DNA of 6,742 nt. It comes from Anaerolineae bacterium (GTDB lineage: Bacteria; Chloroflexota; Anaerolineae; J102). The notes under the pieces were generated by a model. It worked only from the letters and a program-made list of their open reading frames with translations, ran no database searches and was not told the DNA's origin. The stretch covers positions 1-6,742 of the forward strand of contig JALSPL010000531.1 in the NCBI GenBank assembly GCA_026985975.1, read 5' to 3'. The position numbers and the translations under genes are program-made. Of this stretch, positions 1-5,963 are shown piece after piece. Numbering within the stretch: the first letter of the stretch is position 1; each line of letters opens with the position of its first letter.

Positions 1-1
1 G

Positions 2-1693
2 CTCTACAAGAAGCCTCATGGCAAATATCACATGGAGATATGCACCAATGTTTCCTGTATGTTGCGGGGGGCGGAAGAGACGGCTGAGGCGCTGAAGGAG
101 AAGCTGCATATCGATTTTGGAGAGACGACGCCCGATGGCAATTTCACCCTCAGCGAGATGGAATGTCTGGGCTCTTGCGCCACCGCACCGGTGATTTTCG
201 TGCGCAAGGATCACAGCGATTGGGGACGTTACTACGAAGGCGTCACGCCCGACAAGATCGATGATATGCTCAACGAGCTGCTCTCGGATGAAGCGCTGCC
301 CGAGGGGCGTTGGCCCGAAGACAGGCCCTATCATCACGATCACTTCAGCGGCAACGACGAGTTGCCCGAAACCAATTACATACTCAGCCGCATCGACAAG
401 CCCGACAGCCACACCATCGAGAGCTATCTGGCCGACGGCGGCTATGAGACGGCCAGGAAAGTCCTGCAAATGGCCCCGCAGGATGCGGTCAACGTGGTGA
501 AGACGGCGGGGCTGCGGGGGCGCGGGGGCGCAGGCTTCCCTGCCGGCGTCAAATGGGGCTTCTTGCCCAAGGACGTCTATCCCCGCTATCTGGTGGTCAA
601 CGGCGATGAATCAGAGCCGGGCACGTTCAAAGACCGATTGATCCTGGAATTCGATCCGCACTCCCTCATCGAAGGCATCATCTGCGCCACCTGGGCCATT
701 CAGGCGCATTACGCCTTTGTTTATATCCGCGGCGAGTACACGCATCCCCAAAAACGCCTGCGAGAGGCCATTGCCGAAGCCAGGGCAATGGGCTTTTTGG
801 GCAAGGGCGTCTTCGGCTCCGATTTCGATCTGGAAATCATTGTGCATTCGGGCGCCGGGGCCTACATCTGCGGCGAGGAAACTGCGCTGCTGAGCTCCCT
901 GGAAGGCTATCGCGGACATCCCCGTCTGAAACCGCCCTTCCCCGCGGTGGAGGGTCTGTACGCCAAGCCAACCATCGTCAACAACGTGGAAACCATCACC
1001 CAGGTGCGTCACATCATGCAGCATGGCGCAGACTGGTATCATCAGTGGGGCACCGATCGCAGTCCGGGCATCCAACTGCTGTCGGTCAGCGGCCAGGTGA
1101 AAAAGCCGGGCGTGTATGAAGTGCCCTACGGCATCACCCTGCGCCAGCTCATCTACGATCTGGCGGGCGGCACGGTGGATGATCGCCCCATCAAGAGTAT
1201 CGTGCCGGGCGGCCTTTCTATGCCTCAGCTCACCGCTGACCAACTGGACACCCCCATGGATTTCGAATCCCTGGCCGCGGCCGGGTCCATGCTGGGCTCG
1301 GGCGGCGTCATCGTCATCTGCGAGGGCGAGAATGTCGTGCCCATCGCTCGCCGCACCTCCGCTTTCTATCGCGAAGAATCTTGCGGCAAATGCACCCCCT
1401 GTCGCGAAGGCGGCACATGGATAGAGACGATTCTGGAGCGCATCGAAGCGGGCCAGGGCACGCTGGAGGATTTGCAGGAGATCGAGCATATCTCCAAATA
1501 CATCGAACAGCAATCCTTCTGTCCCTTTGGGGCGGCTTCGGTGTGGGGCGTGCAGAGCATGTTGCGCAACTTCCGCCCCGAATTCGAGCAATACATTCTG
1601 GAAACCAATCCCGAACAAAAGAAACCCGATATTCCCGCCCGGCCGATTTATCGTCAATATCACGGCCAACTGTTGGAGAATAAGTTGGATTAG
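2..1693 (+). CDS. nuoEF: NuoE-NuoF fusion subunit of complex I (5' end outside window)
   Basis: NADH-oxidising module of complex I: takes hydride from NADH onto FMN and passes electrons to cluster N3; acts at the tip of the cytoplasmic arm. Numbering from the first in-window codon (position 2), the frame is open from the window edge; residues 1-10 (LYKKPHGKYH) match the stretch that precedes the 2Fe-2S motif in NuoE, so the ATG at 32 is internal. Residues 14-59 hold the thioredoxin-like N1a ligands C14, C19, C55, C59 (Cx4C...Cx3C). A linker of about 30 residues, with YHHDHF, leads to the NuoF start near residue 125. NuoF follows: glycine-rich FMN/NADH loop GLRGRGGAGFP at 170-180, ESEPGTFKDR near 203-212, GAGAYICGEE near 284-293, an SLBB region around 355-390, and N3 ligands C461, C464, C467, C507. 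No stop or start separates the two halves. Family assignment is certain; how much of the NuoE N-terminal helical domain is present cannot be seen. Confidence 0.95.
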   Translation, partial: LYKKPHGKYHMEICTNVSCMLRGAEETAEALKEKLHIDFGETTPDGNFTLSEMECLGSCATAPVIFVRKDHSDWGRYYEGVTPDKIDDMLNELLSDEALPEGRWPEDRPYHHDHFSGNDELPETNYILSRIDKPDSHTIESYLADGGYETARKVLQMAPQDAVNVVKTAGLRGRGGAGFPAGVKWGFLPKDVYPRYLVVNGDESEPGTFKDRLILEFDPHSLIEGIICATWAIQAHYAFVYIRGEYTHPQKRLREAIAEARAMGFLGKGVFGSDFDLEIIVHSGAGAYICGEETALLSSLEGYRGHPRLKPPFPAVEGLYAKPTIVNNVETITQVRHIMQHGADWYHQWGTDRSPGIQLLSVSGQVKKPGVYEVPYGITLRQLIYDLAGGTVDDRPIKSIVPGGLSMPQLTADQLDTPMDFESLAAAGSMLGSGGVIVICEGENVVPIARRTSAFYREESCGKCTPCREGGTWIETILERIEAGQGTLEDLQEIEHISKYIEQQSFCPFGAASVWGVQSMLRNFRPEFEQYILETNPEQKKPDIPARPIYRQYHGQLLENKLD

Positions 1694-1697
1694 GGAC

Positions 1698-1721
1698 GGA
1701 AATGGCAGTTTGCGCCATTCC
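1698..1721 (+). other. Small hairpin just after the nuoEF stop
   Basis: GG-A-AATGGC (1698-1706) can pair with GCCATTCC (1714-1721), giving an 8-bp stem with one bulged A and a 7-nt loop. No U-run follows, so it does not look like an intrinsic terminator. It also covers the ATG at 1702, so it could hide that start or protect mRNA ends. The pairing is seen in the sequence; any role is a guess. Confidence 0.35.
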
Positions 1722-1752
1722 GATTCAAAACCCCACGGCGATTCTCCTTTAA
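1702..1752 (+). CDS. Tiny ORF (16 codons) in the nuoEF-nuoG gap, possibly a relict start site
   Basis: Encodes MAVCAIPIQNPTAILL. It starts 8 nt after the nuoEF stop and has a good Shine-Dalgarno match AGGGA at 1692-1696, 5 nt from the ATG; this is better than anything before the real nuoG start. It ends inside the AT-rich repeat at 1748-1778, 38 nt short of nuoG. No family is recognisable. It may be the old nuoG translation start orphaned by inserted sequence, a leader peptide, or chance. The ATG lies within a potential hairpin. Confidence 0.2.
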   Translation: MAVCAIPIQNPTAILL

Positions 1753-1778
1753 TCATCAATCATTAATCATTCGTCATC
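1748..1778 (+). repeat. AT-rich heptamer repeat upstream of nuoG
   Basis: From 1751 the sequence reads as tandem 7-mers: AATCATC, AATCATT twice, then a diverged CGTCATC ending at 1778. The first 17 bases (1748-1764, TTTAATCATCAATCATT) recur perfectly at 6531-6547 before nuoK. This resembles the short tandem repeats reported between genes of some bacteria such as cyanobacteria. It separates nuoEF from nuoG and directly abuts the pyrimidine-rich leader of nuoG. Confidence 0.7.
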
Positions 1779-1790
1779 CCCCCTTTTGTT
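1775..1790 (+). promoter_or_regulatory. Pyrimidine-rich CAYCCY leader element in place of a Shine-Dalgarno (nuoG)
   Basis: CATCCC begins 16 nt before the nuoG ATG and runs into CCCTTTTGTT. There is no purine-rich Shine-Dalgarno. The 17 nt before this ATG match the 17 nt before the nuoI ATG at 14 positions. A role in start selection, for example through a protein that binds pyrimidine-rich mRNA such as ribosomal protein S1, is inferred only. Confidence 0.35.
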
Positions 1791-4289
1791 ATGTCCGACT
1801 GGATTACCATCACCATTGACGGCAAAGAAGTCAAAGCCAAGCAGGGCGAGCTTCTGACCGAAGCCGCAGCCCGCGCGGGCATTCACATCCCCGTGTTCTG
1901 TTCGCATCCCAAATTGGATCCTCTGGGCGCGTGTCGTATGTGCCTGGTAGAAACCGAAGGTCGACGCGGCAAGATGCTGGTGACCGCCTGCACCACGCCC
2001 GTAAATGATGGCGCTGTCTTCTATTATGATTCGCCCCGGGCCAAAGACGCCCGCGCTGGCACCATGGAGCTGATCCTGGCCAACCACCCCCTGGATTGCC
2101 CCATCTGCGATAAAGGCGGCGAGTGCGACTTGCAGGATCAGGCCATGGAACATGGCACGGGCCACTCGCATTACTGGGAAGAAAAACGGCACAAGGAAAA
2201 GAACTATCCGCTCAGCGATCTCATCATGCTGGATCAGGAGCGCTGCGTCACCTGCTGGCGATGCATTCGCTATTTGGAGCAATGGGAGGACAAACCCCAG
2301 CTCGGACTGTTCAACCGCGGCAGCGCCACGGTCATCGATAAATTCCCTGACGCCGAGCTGGACGCCTACACCAGCGGCAGCATCGTGGACATCTGCCCGG
2401 TGGGGGCGCTTACCAACCGCCTCAGTCGTTTCCGCTATCGTCCCTGGCGGCTGGAGCACACCGATTCCATCTGCACCCACTGCGGCATGGGCTGCAATTT
2501 GCGCATCGACACCCGCGATTTTCGGGTGCGTCGCAATGTGGCCCGCACCAACATGGCTGTCAACGATGAGTGGATCTGCGACAAGGGCCGCTTCGCCAAT
2601 GGGTTTGCCTTCAGCGAGCAGCGTCTGATCCAGCCGCTGGCCCGCATTGACGGCGAGTTGCAGCCTGTCTCCTGGAGCGAGGCGCTGGATCGGGTGGTGG
2701 CGGGCCTGAAGGATGTCGTAGCCCGACATGGCGCGGCCTCGGTGGGCGGCATTGGCTCCGCCAAACTCTCCAATGAGGCCAACTATCTGCTGGGCAAATT
2801 CATGCGCGGTCTGGTGGGAACCAACAATGTCGATTTTCGAGAAGGATCGGCCCTGAAAGCAGAACGGCGCGGCATTCCCAGTCTGAAAGCGGCCCGCGAA
2901 GCAGATCTCATCGTGCTAATGGGCGTCGATCCTTCAGAAGAGATGCCGGTGTTGGCCAACTTCCTCAAGCGGGCGGTCAAACGCGGCGGCGCTCCCGTCA
3001 TCATCGTGCATTCCCGCCGCATCGAGCTGACCAAATACGACGGCGTTTTCTTCAATCCCGCCCCGGGCGAAGAGTCGCCCCTGTTCGACGCCCTGACCAA
3101 AGCTTCGCTTCAGGCCCGCAACGAGGCCAGCCCCGATTGGCTGGCCGAAGTGGAAGTGGATGAGGAGACCAGAAAAGCCGCGGCGCTGTTGGCGAAAGCG
3201 GAAAAGCCTTTCATCATCTACGGAACCGATTACGCCTGGGGTTACGGTTCCGCCAGCATTGTCCAGGCCCTGACCAACTGGATTGTCGCCGCCGGACATG
3301 GCGACCGCCTGGGATTCTTGCACAGCCAGGCCAATGCAGTGGGCGCGGCCGACATGGGCTTGATGCCCGATCTGCTTCCCGGACAGCGTCCTCTGACCGA
3401 CGCCGCCGCCCGAGCGCAACTGGAAGCGCTTTGGCAGACGGAACTGTCGGCTCAGGCGGGCCTGGGCTACAGCGGCATGATCGCCTCGGCCCTGGGGCGC
3501 ATCAAGGCGCTTTACATCATGGGCGCCGATCCCGTGGGCGAAAAACCCGGCTATCAAAAAGAGCTTTCCTCGTTGGATTTCCTGGTCGTGCAGGACCTGT
3601 TCCTGACCGAGACCGCAAAGCTGGCCGATGTGGTGCTGCCAGCAGCCTCCTATGTGGAGAGCGCCGGCACCTTCACCAGCACCGAGCGTCGGGTGCAAAA
3701 AGCGCCGCAGGCCGCCAAAGCAGTGGGCGACTCCCTGCCCGATTGGACCATCCTCATGCACATCGCTCGTCGTTATGCGCCCGAAAAGGCCGACGCCTGG
3801 CGCACCCCCTCGGTCGAGGCCATCTTTGCCGAGATCACGCAGGCGGCGCCGCAGTACGCCGGTTTCACCTGGGAGAATCTGGGCGATTCGGGGCGGCAAT
3901 GGGCCTGGGACGCTTTGCCCGCCCCACGGGAAATCGTCGCCTATCAGGCCAGCGAGCCAGCTCCTATCGACAAAACCTTCAACATGCGTCTGGTTACAGG
4001 CTCATTGCTGTGGGATGACGGCAATGTCTTCGCCGCCACCGAACGCATGGCCAGCCTGGGCCGCAAAGGCGTATGGCTGCATCCTGCCGACGCCGAAGCC
4101 CTGGGCGTTTTCGAGGGCGACGCCATCGCCGTGCGCTCGCGGGAAGCCAGCCTGGAACTGCCCCTGTACATCTCTCCCCGCATTCGCCCCGGCACAGTTT
4201 TTGTCCCCTTCTCCCTGAAAGACGCCCCCGTGGGCGAGCTTTTCGATGAGTATGGCCCCCGCACCACCGTGGCCGTATACCGCGCCTGA
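1791..4289 (+). CDS. nuoG: Complex I 75-kDa subunit NuoG (NADH-quinone oxidoreductase subunit G)
   Basis: Carries electrons from NuoF to NuoI through a wire of Fe-S clusters in the cytoplasmic arm. 832 residues, between the lengths of the Thermus and E. coli proteins. Domains in order: ferredoxin-like 2Fe-2S (N1b: C37, C48, C51, C67); His-Cys3 cluster N5 (H99, C103, C106, C112); 4Fe-4S N4 (C152, C155, C158, C202); a molybdopterin-oxidoreductase 4Fe-4S segment with Cx2Cx3Cx27C (C228, C231, C235, C263), the ligand set for the extra cluster N7; then the formate-dehydrogenase-like body (about 275-700, including GADPVGEKP at 578-586 and ADVVLPAASYVES at 612-624); and a C-terminal dinucleotide-binding-like beta domain (about 730-832). 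The ATG at 1791 places the N-terminus where the ferredoxin domain normally begins. The gap after nuoEF is 97 nt, and no Shine-Dalgarno is present. The molybdopterin-like domains are normally structural in NuoG, and I infer the same here. Confidence 0.97.
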   Translation: MSDWITITIDGKEVKAKQGELLTEAAARAGIHIPVFCSHPKLDPLGACRMCLVETEGRRGKMLVTACTTPVNDGAVFYYDSPRAKDARAGTMELILANHPLDCPICDKGGECDLQDQAMEHGTGHSHYWEEKRHKEKNYPLSDLIMLDQERCVTCWRCIRYLEQWEDKPQLGLFNRGSATVIDKFPDAELDAYTSGSIVDICPVGALTNRLSRFRYRPWRLEHTDSICTHCGMGCNLRIDTRDFRVRRNVARTNMAVNDEWICDKGRFANGFAFSEQRLIQPLARIDGELQPVSWSEALDRVVAGLKDVVARHGAASVGGIGSAKLSNEANYLLGKFMRGLVGTNNVDFREGSALKAERRGIPSLKAAREADLIVLMGVDPSEEMPVLANFLKRAVKRGGAPVIIVHSRRIELTKYDGVFFNPAPGEESPLFDALTKASLQARNEASPDWLAEVEVDEETRKAAALLAKAEKPFIIYGTDYAWGYGSASIVQALTNWIVAAGHGDRLGFLHSQANAVGAADMGLMPDLLPGQRPLTDAAARAQLEALWQTELSAQAGLGYSGMIASALGRIKALYIMGADPVGEKPGYQKELSSLDFLVVQDLFLTETAKLADVVLPAASYVESAGTFTSTERRVQKAPQAAKAVGDSLPDWTILMHIARRYAPEKADAWRTPSVEAIFAEITQAAPQYAGFTWENLGDSGRQWAWDALPAPREIVAYQASEPAPIDKTFNMRLVTGSLLWDDGNVFAATERMASLGRKGVWLHPADAEALGVFEGDAIAVRSREASLELPLYISPRIRPGTVFVPFSLKDAPVGELFDEYGPRTTVAVYRA

Positions 4290-4298
4290 AAGCGCACA

Positions 4299-4312
4299 AC
4301 TCATCATTCGTC
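4299..4312 (+). repeat. Diverged copy of the intergenic repeat upstream of nuoH
   Basis: ATCATTCGTC at 4303-4312 is identical to 1766-1775 in the nuoG leader, and the preceding ACTCATC resembles the AATCATC unit. The match is short (10 bp), so on its own it is weak; its equivalent position between two nuo genes makes common origin plausible. Confidence 0.4.
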
Positions 4313-4316
4313 TCTT

Positions 4317-4352
4317 ATGATCCGCAGCCCCTTCACCCCACCGCTACGCTGA
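4317..4352 (+). CDS. Putative 11-codon leader ORF coupled to nuoH
   Basis: Encodes MIRSPFTPPLR. Its TGA stop (4350-4352) shares its last base with the nuoH ATG (4352-4354), a TGATG arrangement typical of termination-reinitiation coupling. Its ATG is preceded by CTCTT, giving the same TTATG context as nuoG, nuoI and nuoJ, and no Shine-Dalgarno. The peptide is proline-rich (3 of 11) but has no known family. An open frame this short is common by chance, so the case rests on the stop-start overlap. Confidence 0.3.
   Translation: MIRSPFTPPLR
4334..4339 (+). promoter_or_regulatory. CAYCCY leader element (nuoH)
   Basis: CACCCC begins 18 nt before the nuoH ATG, inside the leader ORF. TTCACCC (4333-4339) is identical to 5406-5412 before nuoI. 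No Shine-Dalgarno is seen between it and the start. Function unknown. Confidence 0.28.
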
Positions 4353-5380
4353 TGATCACAACCATCCTCATTTCCCTAGTCAAAAGCCTCGTTCTTATCC
4401 TTGTATTGCTGGGCGGATTTGCGTATCTCACTTATTATGAGCGCAAAATTCTGGGCCGTTTCCATGTGCGTCTGGGCCCGAACCGCGCCGGGCCATTCGG
4501 CCTGCTACAACCCATTGCTGACGCGGTCAAGGCAATTTTCAAGGAAGAAGTGGTTCCGGGTCATATCAAGGATAAATTGATCTATCTGCTGGGACCCATC
4601 CTTACCATGATCACCCCGTTGATCGCCTTTGCCGTCATTCCCATGGCACCCGATCTAACCATTGGCGGCGTCACCATCCATTTTTACATCGCCGACGCCA
4701 ATATCGCCCTCCTCTACATCGTAGGCGTGACGAGCTTTGCTGCGTATGGCGTGATTTTGGGCGGTTGGAGCAGTAACAACAACTATGGCCTGCTGGGGGC
4801 CTTGCGCACTGCTTCGCAAATGATCAGCTACGAACTGCCTTTGGGCATTCTGATCGTGGCTATCGTGCTGTCCACCAACATTGGGCGTGACCAGGGCTCC
4901 ATGAGTCTGGTGGAGATCCTCAATCGGCCTCGCCCCTGGTGGTTGTGGTTGTGGCTGTTGTTGGCTTTCCCCGCCTTCTACATCACCATGCTGGCCGAGA
5001 ACAATCGCAGCCCCTTCGACCTGCCCGAAACCGAGAACGAACTCGTCGCCGGTTATCAGACCGAATATGGCGGCATGAAATTCGCCATGTACATGATGGG
5101 CGAATATCTGAGCATGATCGCCAGCAGCGCCCTCATGGTCACCCTGTTCTTTGGCGGCTGGCACGGACCGCTGGCTACGCCAGGAACCTGGTATGGCCCA
5201 CTGATCGGCTTCGGCTGGTTCGCCATCAAGATTATCATCGTTCTTTTCCTTTATCTCTGGGTGCGGGCCAGCGTTCCCCGCATTCGATACGATCAGCTTC
5301 TGGCATTCAACTGGAAAGTGTTGTTCCCCTTCTCCCTTATCTACATGGCCATCACCGCAGTCATGGTGGCGCTGCTTTAA
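4352..5380 (+). CDS. nuoH: Complex I membrane subunit NuoH (NADH-quinone oxidoreductase subunit H)
   Basis: Membrane-arm subunit where the peripheral arm docks; with NuoB and NuoD it forms the quinone chamber and starts the proton channel. 342 residues, within the usual range. Family signatures are clear: LGPNRAGPFGLLQPIADAVK at 41-60 (NuoH signature near the quinone entry) and RSPFDLPETENELVAGY at 219-235, the acidic cytoplasmic loop. SYELPLG at 159-165 places a conserved Glu (E161) in a membrane helix. About eight hydrophobic helices can be drawn, roughly at 4-24, 78-99, 114-136, 155-175, 195-213, 246-268, 283-303 and 322-341. The gap after nuoG is 62 nt and holds a leader ORF ending on this start. 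The upstream frame is open but offers no ATG, GTG or TTG in the gap, so ATG 4352 is the best start although it lacks a Shine-Dalgarno. Confidence 0.97.
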   Translation: MITTILISLVKSLVLILVLLGGFAYLTYYERKILGRFHVRLGPNRAGPFGLLQPIADAVKAIFKEEVVPGHIKDKLIYLLGPILTMITPLIAFAVIPMAPDLTIGGVTIHFYIADANIALLYIVGVTSFAAYGVILGGWSSNNNYGLLGALRTASQMISYELPLGILIVAIVLSTNIGRDQGSMSLVEILNRPRPWWLWLWLLLAFPAFYITMLAENNRSPFDLPETENELVAGYQTEYGGMKFAMYMMGEYLSMIASSALMVTLFFGGWHGPLATPGTWYGPLIGFGWFAIKIIIVLFLYLWVRASVPRIRYDQLLAFNWKVLFPFSLIYMAITAVMVALL

Positions 5381-5407
5381 GTCTTCGTTCAAAAACAAAC
5401 TCTTTTT

Positions 5408-5423
5408 CACCCTCCCTTTTATT
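5408..5423 (+). promoter_or_regulatory. Pyrimidine-rich CAYCCY leader element (nuoI)
   Basis: CACCCTCCCTTTTATT runs straight into the nuoI ATG. CACCCT starts 16 nt upstream, the same distance as CATCCC at nuoG, and the block is nearly the same sequence. No Shine-Dalgarno is present in the 43-nt gap. A role in start selection is inferred from recurrence only. Confidence 0.35.
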
Positions 5424-5903
5424 ATGAGCGGATTGAAAGAATTGGTTCAAGGCGCCGAATTCATTGCCAAGTCAATGGGCGTCACCCTGAAAACCCTGGT
5501 TACCGAAGCCCCCAATACGGTGCAGTATCCAGAAGAGCCCGTCGCCATGTATCCCCGTTTTCGGGGACTGCATGAACTGCGTCGCTATGAGGATGGCATG
5601 GAGCGCTGCATTGGCTGCTCTTTGTGTGAGGCCGCCTGCCCCACCGGCGCCATCTATGTGCTGGCGGCAGAGAATGATCCGAGCAACCCTGTTTCGCCGG
5701 GCGAGCGCCATGCCGAGGTTTATGAGGTCAATTTGATGCGCTGCATTTTCTGTGGCGATTGTATGCGGGCCTGCCCCACCGAAGCCATTGTGCTGGGCCA
5801 CAACTTCGAGCTGGCCCAATACGATCGGGTTGATCTGATTCTGGATAAGGAAGCGCTGCTGAATCCCCCCACTCCAAACGTCATCATCCGCCCCGACGCT
5901 TGA
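5424..5903 (+). CDS. nuoI: Complex I ferredoxin-like subunit NuoI (NADH-quinone oxidoreductase subunit I)
   Basis: Peripheral-arm subunit that passes electrons through two 4Fe-4S clusters (N6a and N6b) from NuoG towards NuoB and the quinone site. 159 residues, typical for the shorter bacterial NuoI. Two CxxCxxCxxxCP motifs are intact: C62, C65, C68, C72 and C107, C110, C113, C117. The N-terminal helix (about 3-28) fits the amphipathic membrane-surface helix of the family. YPRFRGLHELRRYEDG (43-58) is the conserved stretch before the first motif. Each motif's fourth Cys helps bind the other cluster in 2x4Fe-4S ferredoxins. The 43-nt gap after nuoH is the shortest in the window and the only one with no repeat that I can see. 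Confidence 0.97.
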   Translation: MSGLKELVQGAEFIAKSMGVTLKTLVTEAPNTVQYPEEPVAMYPRFRGLHELRRYEDGMERCIGCSLCEAACPTGAIYVLAAENDPSNPVSPGERHAEVYEVNLMRCIFCGDCMRACPTEAIVLGHNFELAQYDRVDLILDKEALLNPPTPNVIIRPDA

Positions 5904-5905
5904 CG

Positions 5906-5926
5906 CGTGAGATGTAAGACGCAAAC
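5906..5926 (+). repeat. Degenerate heptamer repeat after nuoI
   Basis: CGTGAGA, TGTAAGA and CGCAAAC follow in tandem at 5906-5926, fitting a loose YGTRAGA pattern. It is a different unit from the AATCATY repeat but has the same 7-nt period. It contains a minimal start-stop ATGTAA (5912-5917) and a GTG at 5907 in frame with nuoJ. The repeat is imperfect, so this is a tentative call. Confidence 0.3.
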
Positions 5927-5945
5927 TCGACATCTTTTTCATTTA

Positions 5946-5963
5946 CACCCTGTTTCCGACATT
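5946..5963 (+). promoter_or_regulatory. CAYCCY leader element (nuoJ)
   Basis: CACCCT begins 18 nt before the nuoJ ATG and the leader ends in ATTATG, as at nuoI; the middle part (GTTTCCGAC) differs. No Shine-Dalgarno is present. The shared ends support a common element, but the sample is only four sites. Confidence 0.3.

Noticed and set aside
32..34. ATG at 32 as the start of the first gene
   Set aside because: The frame is open upstream to the window edge and residues before it match NuoE, so the start lies outside the window.
2..1693. First gene as a diaphorase subunit of an NAD-reducing or bifurcating hydrogenase (HoxF or HydB type)
   Set aside because: It is followed directly by nuoG, H, I, J and K in complex I order with no hydrogenase subunit, and the N3 region leads to an ordinary NuoF end without extra ferredoxin domains.
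1698..1721. Intrinsic terminator after nuoEF
   Set aside because: The stem is weak and no U-run follows; the next genes belong to the same complex.
1751..1778. AT-rich repeats as a CRISPR array or attachment site
   Set aside because: Units are 7 nt, without spacers, and no cas, integrase or transposase gene is present.
1774..1790. Pyrimidine-rich leaders read as Shine-Dalgarno sites on the minus strand
   Set aside because: The reverse complement is purine-rich, but no credible minus-strand gene starts there.
611..3899. Long antisense open frames (611-1759, 1767-2729, 2934-3899) of over 300 codons
   Set aside because: They lie opposite nuoEF and nuoG, whose protein families are certain; the translations show no family features, and such frames are common opposite GC-rich genes.
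3431..4218. Overlapping same-strand frames inside nuoG (3431-4018, 3628-4218)
   Set aside because: Translations are low-complexity, rich in Arg, Pro and Ser, as expected for shifted frames of a GC-rich gene; NuoG is intact through the whole region, so no frameshift is implied.
1791..4289. NuoG as an active formate dehydrogenase
   Set aside because: The N-terminal N1b, N5 and N4 ligand sets and the operon identify NuoG, and the molybdopterin-like domains of NuoG are normally without cofactor.
5907..5963. GTG start at 5907 giving a NuoJ 19 residues longer
   Set aside because: The added residues are polar and basic, unlike the NuoJ N-terminus, overlap a degenerate repeat and lack a Shine-Dalgarno; ATG 5964 gives the normal hydrophobic start.
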